Source: G963665545 sp963665545
GTDB taxonomy: Bacteria > Pseudomonadota > Gammaproteobacteria > Xanthomonadales > SZUA-36
Assembly: GCA_963665545.2 (NCBI GenBank)
Contig: CAXXKZ010000016.1
Coordinates: 1-64,000, forward strand
DNA: 64,000 nucleotides
Direction of reading: 5' to 3'
The position numbers and the translations under genes were made by a program. The notes beneath the pieces are model-generated. The model saw only the letters and a list, made by a program, of their open reading frames with translations, was not told the origin of the DNA and did no database searches. Below, piece after piece: positions 54,429 to 64,000 of this stretch (position 1 is the first letter of the stretch; each line of letters begins with the position of its first letter).

Positions 54429-55766
54429 ATGAATGAACTTTATGCCACCCACCGGGCAGAAATTCAGCAACGCTGGGAGCAGGCGCTGGAACTTTCCCGC
54501 TTTGACGCCTGCCTGGTGCATTCGGGCACGCCCCGGATCAGTTTTCAGGATGATTACGCTTACCCCTTCAGAGCCAACCCCAATTTCCTGGCCTGGCTGC
54601 CACTGACCCACCACCACGACAGCGCGCTGTTGATTCGGCCAGGTGAGCGGCCGCTGCTGTTTTATTACCAGCCCGACGATTACTGGTATCAACCGCCGGC
54701 CGATCCCGAATCCTGGTGGGCAGACCATTTTGAAATTCACCGGGTCACCGATACCGAAGGCTGGCGGGATGGACTGATGGCACGGATCAACGGCCTGACA
54801 CTGGGGTTGACCGATATTGCCGCCATCGGCGATGCGCCCGGCCTGGCGGCGGCATTTGCGCCGCAGCGTATCAATCCCGTGGATCTGAGCTGTGCCCTGC
54901 AATTGGCCCGAACCCGCAAAACACCGTATGAAATTGCCTGCATGGCACAGGCCAGCACACGGGGCGCCCGGGGGCACCGGGCGGCCGAGGTTGCCTTCCG
55001 GCAAGGCGATAGCGAATTCGATATTCATCAGGCCTATTTGGAGGCCTGTCGGCAGGTCGAGAGCGAGCTGCCATATGCCAGCATTGTGGGTCTGAATGAA
55101 AATGGCGCCGTGCTGCATTACCAGGGTCGGGAACAGGCGCCACCTGCTGAGTCGCGTTCCTTCCTGATCGATGCCGGATGCACCACCCATGCCTACGCGT
55201 CGGACATTACCCGCAGCTATTCGGCAAAAGATGATGATTTCGCACAATTGATCCAGGCCATGGATGTGTTGCAGCAGTCGCTGGCCGGGCAGGTCAGGGC
55301 AGGGCTTGACTACCGGCACCTGCATCTGTTGGCCCACCTGGAAATTGCCGGCCTGCTCAATGCCTTCGGCATGATCAACTGCAGTACCGAAGATGCGGTG
55401 GAGTGCGGTCTGAGTTCGGTATTTTTTCCGCATGGTTTGGGCCACTTCATCGGCCTGCAAACACATGATGTCGCCGGTCTGATCGACAACGCCGGCGAGG
55501 ATTCCCCGCGCCCCGCCGGCCACCCGTTTTTGCGCCTAACCCGCGTGCTTGAGCCCGGAAATGTATTGACGATTGAGCCTGGCCTGTACTTCATCGAGTC
55601 TTTGCTTGATGCCTGGCGCAGTGAGTGCCATGCCTCGCTGATCAACTGGGCGGTCATTGAACGCTTCAAGCCTTATGGGGGGGTACGCGTAGAAGACGAT
55701 GTGGTTGTGACCGATGGGGCGCCGCACAACCTGACCCGCAATGCATTTGTGGCTCTGCAGACCTGA
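54429..55766 (+). CDS. pepQ: Xaa-Pro dipeptidase (prolidase)
   Basis: 445 residues from the ATG at 54429. Metallopeptidase M24B, cleaving dipeptides with C-terminal proline. Metal ligands lie in FLIDAGCTTHAYASDITRSY (Asp, Asp), FPHGLGHFIGLQTHDV (His), LTIEPGLYFI (Glu) and GGVRVEDDVVV (Glu). The N-terminal creatinase-like domain (SRFDACLVHSGTPRISFQDD) matches gammaproteobacterial PepQ. Divergent from cysS. Confidence 0.93.
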   Translation: MNELYATHRAEIQQRWEQALELSRFDACLVHSGTPRISFQDDYAYPFRANPNFLAWLPLTHHHDSALLIRPGERPLLFYYQPDDYWYQPPADPESWWADHFEIHRVTDTEGWRDGLMARINGLTLGLTDIAAIGDAPGLAAAFAPQRINPVDLSCALQLARTRKTPYEIACMAQASTRGARGHRAAEVAFRQGDSEFDIHQAYLEACRQVESELPYASIVGLNENGAVLHYQGREQAPPAESRSFLIDAGCTTHAYASDITRSYSAKDDDFAQLIQAMDVLQQSLAGQVRAGLDYRHLHLLAHLEIAGLLNAFGMINCSTEDAVECGLSSVFFPHGLGHFIGLQTHDVAGLIDNAGEDSPRPAGHPFLRLTRVLEPGNVLTIEPGLYFIESLLDAWRSECHASLINWAVIERFKPYGGVRVEDDVVVTDGAPHNLTRNAFVALQT

Positions 55767-55784
55767 GGCAGCCCTGTTTGCGGC

Positions 55785-56744
55785 TCAGGACAGGGCAAGC
55801 GTGCCTTTTAGCGCGCCCAGTCCGGGCCGGTCCTTCTCAGTCAGCCTGCCGATGAGTTTGAATCGATTGCGGCTGGTGCGCGGCAGTCCCGTGCGGCTGT
55901 AGAGGAAAGTTTCCAACAGTCTTTTGCGCTCTGCGAGCGTCAATTCGGTTCTGCATCGTTTCAGATCGAGTCTCTCGGCTGGCGGCCAGGCGGCTATTCT
56001 GCCCGCCATAACCGCGGGATGAGTGCCTTCATAGGGGGCGATAAACTGGCGCGGATAGTACTGCAGGTAGTAATCGCTGTCTGCCGGTTCAGAGGCTTCG
56101 GTTTTGTGCACGGCGCTCTCGAATTTGGACGCCTGCTGGCGCAGCGAGTGCACGTAGCCATAGCGGAAAAGATCTGCGCCGCTGTCGATCGAGCTCGGAT
56201 AACGGCCCTGGGTGGAAAACCCATCGAAAATCGCGAAACTCATCCCATCGCGGATCGAGTAAGTGCCGATGTTGGGACGGATAATTCGTGCCGTGTACTT
56301 GAAACGCCTGGGATACACTGGAATGTAGTGCCTGTAGTCTGACCAGAACGTCAGCCGTTCGACCAACATGGCCTCGATCTCCTGGTCGCGGGCATGCCGT
56401 TCCATCAGTGCCCGAAGAGGCAGCAGGCTGTCCTCATGCAACACTTCATTGGCTTGCAGATACAGGCACCAGGTGCCTCGCACAAAGCCGAGCCCGATGC
56501 TGGTTTGCTGAGCCAACAGGCACTTTTGCGGACGTACATCGGGCGACCAACGGGTTTGAATGATGCGGATGCGGTCGTCATTCAGTGTCTCAAGCCGGGC
56601 GAGTGTCTCATCGTCGCTGTCGCCGGCCACAATGACAAACTCATCGCAGATCGATAAAGCCGATCGAATGGACTCCAGGAAAGGATAGTTCAGCCGCACG
56701 CCGTTACGGATGATGGTGAGTCCGGATACAAGGGTATCGTTCAA
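55785..56744 (-). CDS. Glycosyltransferase-like protein (GT2-type fold)
   Basis: 319 residues. The N-terminus resembles GT2: LVSGLTIIRNGVRLNYPFLE, ICDEFVIVAGDSDDETLARL and GTWCLYLQANEVLHEDSL. The DxD-like motif is weak (LQANEV). The middle of the protein describes an RPNIGTYSIRDGMSFAIFDG segment also seen in some such enzymes. It is isolated between pepQ and msrP and convergent with pepQ. The substrate is not known. Confidence 0.75.
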   Translation of the reverse strand: MNDTLVSGLTIIRNGVRLNYPFLESIRSALSICDEFVIVAGDSDDETLARLETLNDDRIRIIQTRWSPDVRPQKCLLAQQTSIGLGFVRGTWCLYLQANEVLHEDSLLPLRALMERHARDQEIEAMLVERLTFWSDYRHYIPVYPRRFKYTARIIRPNIGTYSIRDGMSFAIFDGFSTQGRYPSSIDSGADLFRYGYVHSLRQQASKFESAVHKTEASEPADSDYYLQYYPRQFIAPYEGTHPAVMAGRIAAWPPAERLDLKRCRTELTLAERKRLLETFLYSRTGLPRTSRNRFKLIGRLTEKDRPGLGALKGTLALS

Positions 56745-57011
56745 ACTTATTCCTCTCGCACTTCAGGCGGGTGTTTCGGAAGCCAATTTTAACCTGAACC
56801 GGCAATTAGACTAGATTCTTGTCATTGTATCGAGGACGCTATTTGGCTCTTCCTTGGCCGTGAGGTGATTCGAAGTCAAGTGGCGCGCCAGTCCAAGCCG
56901 CTTTAAACTGATGTCACGCGCGCAAAAGATAATGGCTTTGCAATTTTTTGACCAGGACTCGGGTCCTGATTGCCGTAATACCCCAAGACCATCAATGAGG
57001 TGAACATCATC

Positions 57012-57965
57012 ATGGCAAAGCAAAAGATTCTTTCCTCTGAAATTACCACCGAGCTGAACTATGTGAATCGGCGCAATTTCATTCGTGATGCCGGCCTGGG
57101 CATGGTGGCGGCCGGTGTGGCGAGCGGCGGTCTGTTGGCCTGGACAGGGGCAAGTGCGGGCGTTACGGCGCTTGAGACCGTACAGGGCCCCTACAGCACC
57201 TCAGAGGCGGCCAACAGCTACGAGGACATTACGACCTATAACAATTATTACGAATTTGGTACCGGCAAGGCCGATCCCCACGAAAACGCCGGCGAATTCG
57301 AGCCGCTTCCCTGGCGCGTGAAAGTATCGGGGGAATGCGACAAGCCGGGTGATTACGCCTACGAAGATATTATCGCGCCCCACACCCTGGAAGATCGGGT
57401 ATACCGACACCGTTGTGTCGAGGCCTGGTCGATGGTGGTGCCCTGGGTGGGTTTTCCGCTGGCCGATCTGATCAAGCGTTTCGAGCCCAATTCACAGGCC
57501 AAGTTCGTCAAGTTCAAAACGCTCCACGACCCCAAGCGGATGCCGGGTCAAAAGCGCGGCGTGCTGCGCTGGCCTTACATCGAAGGACTGACCATAGCAG
57601 AAGCCATGAATCCACTGGCGTTGATGGTGGTGGGATTGTATGGCAAGACGCTGCCCAATCAGAATGGTGCACCTTTACGGCTGGTCACCCCGTGGAAATA
57701 TGGCTTCAAGGGCATTAAAGCCATTGTTGAGATCGAGTTTACCGGGCGCCAGCCCAAGAGCAGTTGGGAATTGGCCGCCGCCAATGAATACGGTTTTTAC
57801 GCCAACGTCAATCCCGAGGTGAATCATCCGCGCTGGAGCCAGGCCAAAGAGCGCCGCATTGGCGCCGGCATATTTGCGCCCAAGCAGCCCACGCTGATGT
57901 TCAACGGTTATGGGGAAGAAGTCGCAGCCATGTACACTGGCTTGAATCTGCGCAGAAACTTCTGA
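57012..57965 (+). CDS. msrP: Protein-methionine-sulfoxide reductase catalytic subunit
   Basis: 317 residues from the ATG at 57012. Periplasmic molybdopterin enzyme that repairs oxidised methionine. A Tat signal is present (NRRNFIRDAGLGMVAAGVA). The Mo-ligand Cys is in YRHRCVEAWSMVVPWVGFP. GAPLRLVTPWKYGFKGIKAI and KQPTLMFNGYGEEVAAMYTG are family segments. The partner msrQ follows after 47 bases. Confidence 0.94.
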   Translation: MAKQKILSSEITTELNYVNRRNFIRDAGLGMVAAGVASGGLLAWTGASAGVTALETVQGPYSTSEAANSYEDITTYNNYYEFGTGKADPHENAGEFEPLPWRVKVSGECDKPGDYAYEDIIAPHTLEDRVYRHRCVEAWSMVVPWVGFPLADLIKRFEPNSQAKFVKFKTLHDPKRMPGQKRGVLRWPYIEGLTIAEAMNPLALMVVGLYGKTLPNQNGAPLRLVTPWKYGFKGIKAIVEIEFTGRQPKSSWELAAANEYGFYANVNPEVNHPRWSQAKERRIGAGIFAPKQPTLMFNGYGEEVAAMYTGLNLRRNF

Positions 57966-58012
57966 ACAGGCGAGAAATGCACAACGCTCTCCTGTCGCAA
58001 TAAATCGATCAA

Positions 58013-58657
58013 GTGAAACCCAAAGCGGTACGACTCTTGAAGGTCCCGGTATTCCTGGCCTGCCTGATTCCGTTGGTGATGCTGGTTTTTGGCACCTTCG
58101 AAATCGCCGGCGCGAGCCTGGGTCCAAACCCGATCGAAGAACTGATTCATCAATGTGGCAAATGGGGGCTCAAATTCCTCTTGGTCACCCTGGCGATCAC
58201 GCCCCTGAAGTTGATTACGGGTTGGCTGTGGTTATTTCGCTTCCGGCGCATGTTTGGCCTGTTCGCTTTTTTCTACATTGTGATGCATTTCCTGGTTTAC
58301 GCCGGCATTGACCAGCGCTTTGACTTAGCCGCCATCGTCGAGGATGTCATCGAACGACCCTACATCACACTGGGCATGACCGGATTGCTATGTCTGCTGC
58401 CCCTGGCGTCGACCTCCACGCGCGGAATGCAGCGGCGCCTGGGCCGAAAATGGGGACAAATGCACCGGCTTGTATATGTCATTGGCATCCTGGGGGTGTG
58501 GCACTTTTACTGGCAGGTCAAACAGGACCTGCTGGAGCCATTGATCTACATTGGAATTCTCGCCGTGCTGCTGGGATACCGCCTGTGGCGGCGTTGGCGA
58601 CGGCGTCGCCGTTACGTCACAGTACCCAGCGGCGGTAAACTGCAAGAGGAATCATAA
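58013..58657 (+). CDS. msrQ: Heme-binding membrane subunit MsrQ
   Basis: 214 residues from a GTG. Six membrane helices with heme-ligating His (YIVMHFLVYAG, MHRLVYVIGILGVWHFYWQV) and the ferric-reductase-like fold (NPIEELIHQCGKWGLKFLL). It passes electrons to MsrP. The stop shares a base with the next ATG (TAATG), so the dehalogenase-like gene is coupled. Confidence 0.93.
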   Translation: MKPKAVRLLKVPVFLACLIPLVMLVFGTFEIAGASLGPNPIEELIHQCGKWGLKFLLVTLAITPLKLITGWLWLFRFRRMFGLFAFFYIVMHFLVYAGIDQRFDLAAIVEDVIERPYITLGMTGLLCLLPLASTSTRGMQRRLGRKWGQMHRLVYVIGILGVWHFYWQVKQDLLEPLIYIGILAVLLGYRLWRRWRRRRRYVTVPSGGKLQEES

Positions 58658-59574
58658 TGGCCGTATTGCGTACCCCGGACGACTGCTTTTCAAACTTGCC
58701 GGACTTTCCCTTCACGCCTCACTATAGTGAAATCGACGACCCGGATCACGGCGCTTTGCGCATCCATCATGTGGATGAAGGTCCAGCCGATGGGCCGGTG
58801 GTGCTGTGTCTGCACGGCGAGCCTAGCTGGAGTTTTCTCTACCGCAAGATGATTCCGATCTTCGTCGCGCAAGGCTGCCGCGTGATTGCACCTGACCTGG
58901 TCGGATTCGGCCGTTCCGACAAACTTTCAGAACGCAGCGACTATAGCTACCTCAAACACGTCACCTGGATGACGGACTGGCTGCGGGCGCAGGACCTGCA
59001 GGCAATCACGCTGCTGGGCCAGGACTGGGGTGGGCTGATCGGTCTCAGGGTGGTGGCCGAGAATCCGCATTGGTTTGCGCGCTTTTCTCTGTCCAACACT
59101 TTTCTGCCAACGGGTGATCAGGCTGCCGGCGAACAATTCCTGCGGTGGCAGAAATTCAGTCAAAATGATCCGGATTTCGATATCGGCTATATCGTTAACC
59201 TGTTCGGCCGTGGAAGGCTCTCTGTGGCCGAGCAGGAGGCTTACCGCGCGCCGTTTCCTGGCGACGAATACAAGGCCGGCGCACGTCAATTTCCTGTGTT
59301 GGTGCCGACCCGCCCGGACGACCCCGCTTCGCAGGCCAATCGGGCCGCCTGGAAAGAGCTCAGCGGGTGGCGCAAACCCGTATTGTTGTGTTTCTCAGAC
59401 AGCGATCCGATTACCCGCGGTGGTGACAAAGCCTTTTTGAAGTTGGTGCCCGGCACCAGCGGCCAGCCCCATATCACACTCAAAGGCCGGCACTTTATTC
59501 AGGAAGAGGATGGCGAGCGCTGGGCCGGCGCAGTGGCGGCCTGGATGGAAGGCTCGGACCCAAATTCAACCTGA
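58657..59574 (+). CDS. Haloalkane-dehalogenase-like alpha/beta hydrolase
   Basis: 305 residues. Oxyanion motif CLHGEPSWSFLYRKM, nucleophile elbow LLGQDWGGLIGL with Asp as nucleophile, second acidic residue in CFSDSDPITRGGD, and His in LKGRHFIQEEDGE. This is the HLD-I arrangement. Asp as nucleophile supports dehalogenase or fluoroacetate-type chemistry, but the substrate is not known. Coupled to msrQ; overlaps the convergent aceK end by 9 bases. Confidence 0.85.
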   Translation: MAVLRTPDDCFSNLPDFPFTPHYSEIDDPDHGALRIHHVDEGPADGPVVLCLHGEPSWSFLYRKMIPIFVAQGCRVIAPDLVGFGRSDKLSERSDYSYLKHVTWMTDWLRAQDLQAITLLGQDWGGLIGLRVVAENPHWFARFSLSNTFLPTGDQAAGEQFLRWQKFSQNDPDFDIGYIVNLFGRGRLSVAEQEAYRAPFPGDEYKAGARQFPVLVPTRPDDPASQANRAAWKELSGWRKPVLLCFSDSDPITRGGDKAFLKLVPGTSGQPHITLKGRHFIQEEDGERWAGAVAAWMEGSDPNST

Positions 59575-61368
59575 TACATTGCCACCGTAGCGGATGAAGA
59601 AGCGGCGCTTGGCCGGGTAGGGGAATACGTCAACCTGGCCGCCACCGATGATCGTCTGTTTGATGCTGTTCCACCAATCGGCATCCATCAGGTCAGCGTG
59701 GTGCTCCCGGAACACTGCCATATCGTCCTGATTGGCAAAGAAAAACGGGCCAAAAGACTCCGGAAAGACATCATTTTCCAGAATCGAGTACCACGGCGTG
59801 TCGGAGATCTCGTCATCATAACTGCGTGGCGGCGGAACGCGTCGAAAATTGCAGTCGGTGATGTAGCAGATTTCATCGTAGTCGTAGAACACCACCCGTT
59901 TGGTTCGAGTGACTCCAAAATTTTTCTTCAGCATGTCGCCTGGAAAAATGTTCGCCCCGGCGAGGTCGCGGATGGTCTGGCCAAAGTCGCGAATGGCTCG
60001 GCGTCGCCTGGAGGGCGAGACCTGGGACAGGTACTGGTCAAGCGGTTGCATGCGGCGCTCGATATAAATATGACGGATCACCAGCTTGTCGCCCACCTCC
60101 TCGATGGAATCAGCCGCCTGGTCGCGCAATTCCCGCAGCAGTTCCGGATCGATCCTGCCGAGCGGGATGGCGACGTTGGAGTATTCCAGCGTGTCCGCCA
60201 ATCTGCCGACGCGGTCGTGAAACTTGACCAGTTGGTACTTGCCCTTCACGTCTTCCCGCGAGGACGTTTTCGGCGGATCAAAATGGTCGCGGATCAGCTT
60301 GAAGACGAACTGGAACGACGGCAGAGCAAACACCAGCATGACCATGCCACGCACGCCCGGGGCGATCTTGAAATCGTCCTGCGAGTGGCTCAGATGGTGC
60401 TGCAATTCCCGGTAAAACAGCGTTTTGGCTTGTTTTTGAAGCCCCAGCATGGCGTACAGGTCGACCGGAGACTTACTCGGCATGATGGACAGCAGAAAAG
60501 CCACATAGGCCGATGGCACCTCCATGTCCACCAGGAAGTAGGCGCGGGAAAAACTGAACACGATGGCGACTTCTTTACGGCGCAGCAGGGCAGTGTCGAC
60601 GAAAACCTGGTAGTCGCTCCCGTGTAAAAGCGGAATGACCAATGCCTGGCTGCGGTCGCCATTAATAATGCGCCCGACAATGTAGGCCGCCTTGTTGCGG
60701 AAGAACAATGAGCCCAGGACCTGGATTTGGTAATTGGGCTGCGCCTTCCAGTCATCTGTGCGCTGCTCAAGTATGGCGCGCTCCAGCCAGCGGATATCGC
60801 GACGCAGATTCTCAAAGGTATTGGCCAGCTCGAAGCCGGTGAGAACCTGCAGCAGGCAGCGCCGCAGGCTGTCTGTGGCCGGATAGTAGCTGCGATACGA
60901 GGGCGCCGACCCGTGCAAATGCTCGGTGCTCAGCCCGGGGCGCCAGAAGATATTTCTGTTGTTGTAGTAATCTCTATGAAGAACTCTACAAGCTACTGAA
61001 TTATAAAAGGTTTCTGCACACTCAGCCTGCAAGTGGTTCATCAACAAGGTGATATAAGCAGCCTTGACCGGGGGCCACATATTGGTGTTTCGGGACGCCT
61101 CGGGAAAACGCCTCGATAGGGCGATTACCGTTTCATTGACCCGCTTCTCATAACCCAGGATCCGTTCCCTGCTGGCTTCTGCCGCGCGCGACCACTCTGC
61201 GCGCTCGAAACACACCTTGGCTTCGTAGCTGAAGCGGCGAAACAGGTAGTAGTGTTTGTTGAAGCCATCGAGAATGGCCTGCGCTATGGCCGGTGCGTCA
61301 GGCGTGAGGTCTGGTGCACCGGTTTCGGGACCAATTTCTGCCGTCGATTGTTCCATGGATTTACTCAA
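59566..61368 (-). CDS. aceK: Isocitrate dehydrogenase kinase/phosphatase
   Basis: 600 residues. Controls flux between the TCA cycle and glyoxylate bypass. Family segments are NRNIFWRPGLSTEHLHG, APGVRGMVMLVFALPSFQFV (ATP-binding loop region) and VVFYDYDEICYITDCNFRRVP (metal-binding). Full length. The start overlaps the neighbouring beta-propeller gene by 8 bases. No isocitrate lyase gene is in the window. Confidence 0.95.
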   Translation of the reverse strand: MSKSMEQSTAEIGPETGAPDLTPDAPAIAQAILDGFNKHYYLFRRFSYEAKVCFERAEWSRAAEASRERILGYEKRVNETVIALSRRFPEASRNTNMWPPVKAAYITLLMNHLQAECAETFYNSVACRVLHRDYYNNRNIFWRPGLSTEHLHGSAPSYRSYYPATDSLRRCLLQVLTGFELANTFENLRRDIRWLERAILEQRTDDWKAQPNYQIQVLGSLFFRNKAAYIVGRIINGDRSQALVIPLLHGSDYQVFVDTALLRRKEVAIVFSFSRAYFLVDMEVPSAYVAFLLSIMPSKSPVDLYAMLGLQKQAKTLFYRELQHHLSHSQDDFKIAPGVRGMVMLVFALPSFQFVFKLIRDHFDPPKTSSREDVKGKYQLVKFHDRVGRLADTLEYSNVAIPLGRIDPELLRELRDQAADSIEEVGDKLVIRHIYIERRMQPLDQYLSQVSPSRRRRAIRDFGQTIRDLAGANIFPGDMLKKNFGVTRTKRVVFYDYDEICYITDCNFRRVPPPRSYDDEISDTPWYSILENDVFPESFGPFFFANQDDMAVFREHHADLMDADWWNSIKQTIIGGGQVDVFPYPAKRRFFIRYGGNVSG

Positions 61369-64000
61369 CAGACGACAACAGCCCGATTCCAGCAGCCGCG
61401 ACTTGAGCTGCCAGGGGGGTTATTTTCTGTGCCATGAACTGGTCCAGTTGCTCCAGTGCCAACGCCAGCCGCTGCTGTGCCCGGTCGATGTAAATCTGTG
61501 CAGCTGGAGAATGACCGTCCATCGTACTGCTGACGTACCCGTAAGCATCGAAGATCGCGCTGGTGACCTTGTCGCCGCTGTAGACAACTCCCTTGGTCTC
61601 GGGCCGCACCCGGAATCGCTCTTCGACGTCATTGAGCTCTGACTGGAGCGCCTTGATCGATTTCGTGAGTTGGGTAAGGTTTTCGTCCTCGCCAGCGTTG
61701 ACGGCTGCGGCAATCAAGGTGCTGATGGTGCCCAGGTCGCGGCGTGTGCTGTCGATGCGCTCAACGGCCGCCACGGCATCTTCCTGCAAATCCATCAGTG
61801 CCAACAGAGTGCTGTAGTTATCCAGGCGCGTTTGCGCGCTGTAAGGGCTGCGAGGATCAGGCAGTACCGTGACAGGCAGGCTGGCCTCAGTCGGCTCACC
61901 TTGCGGATTCTCCAGTGTCAGCACCAGCGCGTAGCTGCCCGGCGGCACCTGTGGCCCGGCCGGCAGATCGGCGTCCGGTTTTGGCCGCTGCGGGCCGGGA
62001 AAATCCCGCACGCCATCGCGCACCAGGGGCCATGTGATCCGATTGATGCCTTGATACACGGGGCTTTTGAAAGTTCGAACCACGGTGCCGTCTGTCTCAT
62101 AAATCTGTACTTTTATGGTGGGTGGCCCATTATTTTGCTTATCATTTTTTTCCGCCATGGCTTCGTCGTCGGTTGGATGCTGCGTGCCGGCAGCTTCAAT
62201 TCGTTGTGCCATGGCCCGCGCGCGCTCGCGTTCTTCATTCGGATGCGGCAGATCATCACCGCTGACCATAAAGGTGACCATGACGCCGTAGGGCTCGTTT
62301 TCTGCCCTGAATTCACCGGACCCGGTAAAGCGGGTGGAAGCGGCCTGGCTGGCGACATACTGTTGACCGGGCGTGACGGAAAGAATCCGCAGTCGGCGGG
62401 TGAAATCCTTTTCATCCAGGCCCCGCAGGGCGCTGTAATCGTCAATCACATAGATCGAACGTCCGTGGGTGCCAAGAACCAAGTCGTTTTCTCTGGACTG
62501 AATGGCCATGTCCATGACTGAAGCAGTCGGCACGCCGGCGCTGAAGCGGGACCAGTCAGCGCCGCCATTGGTGCTGAAATAAAGCCCCAATTCGGTTCCC
62601 AGAAAGATCAGGTTTGGGTCCACCGGGTCCTGCAGGATTGACAGCGCGTAGCCTTCCACGCCGTCTGATGACAGGCGGGTCCACCGCCTGCCGAAGTCAT
62701 CGACGCGAAAGACGTGCGCTCGCATGTCGGATCTGCGGTGGTCGTCGGCAACCACAAAGGCGGTGCCCGCCTGGTGCGCTGAAGGGGCGATCATCGGCAC
62801 CCAGGCACCCGCGGGAAAATGCCGGCTGCGCTGATCGATCCTGGCCCAGTTTTGACCGCCATCGCGCGTAACATGGATACGGCCGTCGTCGCTGCCGACC
62901 CAAAGTAGACCTGGTTGCAGCGGGCTTGCGGCCACCGCCACAATCGAGGTGTAATTTTCCGCTGTGGTGACATCGGGCGTTAGCCCGCCGCTGTCCTTGT
63001 AGGTCTGCATGGCCGGGTCGTTGCTGGTCATATCGGCGCTGATGATCGTCCAGCTGATCCCCCGATCTGTAGATTTGTGCAAAAACTGGCTGCCGTAGTA
63101 GATTGTTGCCGGGTCAAAGGGGTCCTGCTCCAGGCCCGCGTTCCAGTTGAATCGCAACTCGGCATCAGGCGAGGGCGGGTTGGGTTTGATGGCGCGCATT
63201 TCGCCGTTGTCCAGATTCCAACGGTACAGATTGCCCCCCTGTGACATGGCATATCCACGCCGCGAATTCTGCGGATCAGGAAGGGTATCAAATCCATCGC
63301 CGAAGGCGACTTCCTGCCAGTGGAAATTACGGATGCCGCCGTTTTCCCAGACTTCACTCGGCCCGCGCCAGGAACCATTGTCCTGCAGTCCGCCATAGAT
63401 GTGGTAAGGCAGGTCGTTATCCACCGCGATATGGTAGAACTGGCTCAGCGGCAGGTTACGCACAAAGCGCCAGGTCGCCCCCTGATCACGGCTGATGGCA
63501 ATGCCGCCGTCGTTGCCGATGATCAGATGGCTGGAGTCATTGGGGTTGATCCAAAAAGCGTGGCTGTCGATGTGTACCGTATTGGAGGCTGCACAGCAAT
63601 TGATCGCCGGATTGGGCTCGAAGGTCTTGCCGCCATCGATTGAAACGCTCAGCCGGGTGAAAATGTTGTAGAGCCGATCCGGATTCTGCGGGTCGGCGGC
63701 GATTTCGGTGTAGTAGAAAGGTCGTACCGCAATATCGTACTGTTCATTGACCCGGGTCCAGTTGAGCCCACCGTCTTCGGAGCGCAGCAATGCGCTGGTT
63801 TCGGCTTCAACTAGCGCATAAACGCGGCCCTGCTGCGCCGGGGATGGGGCCAGGGTGATACGCCCCAGTTCGCCTTCGGGCAGGCCGTCTTCCTGGGTGC
63901 GCCGTTGCCAGTGCTGACCTCCATCCCAGGAGATATACAGCCCTGACTCTGGCCCACCGGAATTGAAGAACCAGGGTTGGCGGCCGTGTTGCCAGAGGCT
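61361..64000 (-). CDS. Large beta-propeller (BNR/sortilin-like) protein, 5' end outside the window
   Basis: At least 879 codons, open to the right edge. Repeated BNR/Asp-box units are SVDGGKTFEPN, SRDQGATWRFV, STDRGISWTII, TRDGGQNWARI and STNGGADWSRF, as in VPS10/sortilin-like and exo-sialidase-like propellers. A Fn3/Ig-like region (KVQIYETDGTVVRTFKSPV) and a helical end (LDQFMAQKITPLAAQV) follow. Such proteins are usually secreted. Without the N-terminus I cannot see a signal peptide. The enzyme activity is unknown. Confidence 0.85.
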   Translation of the reverse strand, partial: SLWQHGRQPWFFNSGGPESGLYISWDGGQHWQRRTQEDGLPEGELGRITLAPSPAQQGRVYALVEAETSALLRSEDGGLNWTRVNEQYDIAVRPFYYTEIAADPQNPDRLYNIFTRLSVSIDGGKTFEPNPAINCCAASNTVHIDSHAFWINPNDSSHLIIGNDGGIAISRDQGATWRFVRNLPLSQFYHIAVDNDLPYHIYGGLQDNGSWRGPSEVWENGGIRNFHWQEVAFGDGFDTLPDPQNSRRGYAMSQGGNLYRWNLDNGEMRAIKPNPPSPDAELRFNWNAGLEQDPFDPATIYYGSQFLHKSTDRGISWTIISADMTSNDPAMQTYKDSGGLTPDVTTAENYTSIVAVAASPLQPGLLWVGSDDGRIHVTRDGGQNWARIDQRSRHFPAGAWVPMIAPSAHQAGTAFVVADDHRRSDMRAHVFRVDDFGRRWTRLSSDGVEGYALSILQDPVDPNLIFLGTELGLYFSTNGGADWSRFSAGVPTASVMDMAIQSRENDLVLGTHGRSIYVIDDYSALRGLDEKDFTRRLRILSVTPGQQYVASQAASTRFTGSGEFRAENEPYGVMVTFMVSGDDLPHPNEERERARAMAQRIEAAGTQHPTDDEAMAEKNDKQNNGPPTIKVQIYETDGTVVRTFKSPVYQGINRITWPLVRDGVRDFPGPQRPKPDADLPAGPQVPPGSYALVLTLENPQGEPTEASLPVTVLPDPRSPYSAQTRLDNYSTLLALMDLQEDAVAAVERIDSTRRDLGTISTLIAAAVNAGEDENLTQLTKSIKALQSELNDVEERFRVRPETKGVVYSGDKVTSAIFDAYGYVSSTMDGHSPAAQIYIDRAQQRLALALEQLDQFMAQKITPLAAQVAAAGIGLLSSVE

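Overview
The window looks like a chromosome segment of a free-living gammaproteobacterium. This is inferred from the tig-clpP-clpX-lon-hupB-ppiD block, aceK, msrPQ, the DksA/Lrp/OmpA content and the tRNA set; no 16S gene is present to confirm it. It splits into two very different halves.

Bases 1 to about 32,200 are accessory and visibly decaying. There are three near-identical IS256-family copies (536-1917, 2466-3852, 9333-10717), one complete IS3-family element (25313-26566) and an IS3 remnant at the left edge. Between them lies an exopolysaccharide locus: a GT61 enzyme, two GT2 enzymes, galE, an outer-membrane beta-barrel, a Wza-type export protein, a Wzc/GumC-type chain-length determinant fused to a tyrosine kinase, a metallophosphoesterase, a Sel1/SPOR protein and an O-antigen-ligase-like protein. 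A sulfatase-fold membrane enzyme and a broken membrane protein follow on the other strand. Several of these genes carry in-frame stops or 1-base frameshifts.

From 22,009 to 32,178 lies what I read as a lasso-peptide (RiPP) biosynthetic cluster. It contains a PqqD-like leader-binding protein (RRE), a B2 transglutaminase-like leader peptidase, an asparagine-synthetase-like cyclase, an HPr-kinase-like protein, an ABC exporter and a 741-residue protein joining a TauD-type dioxygenase, a TPR-like segment and an ATP-grasp domain. The precursor gene was never a long ORF. Its leader (26567-26680) and its core (25210-25312) are now separated by the IS3 element. The cyclase has one in-frame stop, and the exporter has one in-frame stop plus a frameshift.

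Bases 32,300 to 64,000 are mostly core genome with intact reading frames: phhB, lrp, a SET-domain protein, tig-clpP-clpX-lon-hupB, ppiD, fabI, dihydroorotase, yidD, a DksA-like gene, an OmpA-family gene, sufE-cysS, a prolidase, a glycosyltransferase, msrPQ, a haloalkane-dehalogenase-like gene, aceK and a partial beta-propeller protein. Between lrp and the first tRNA is a GGA-rich non-coding region that I interpret as a CsrB/RsmZ-type regulatory RNA. After it come tandem and dispersed intergenic repeats (four copies of a MITE-like unit in the window). The tRNA region 35.5-38.6 kb is itself rearranged, with pseudo-tRNA-Arg copies and a duplicated 5' half of tRNA-Lys that flanks a 1.1-kb segment encoding a Pro/Thr-repeat protein.
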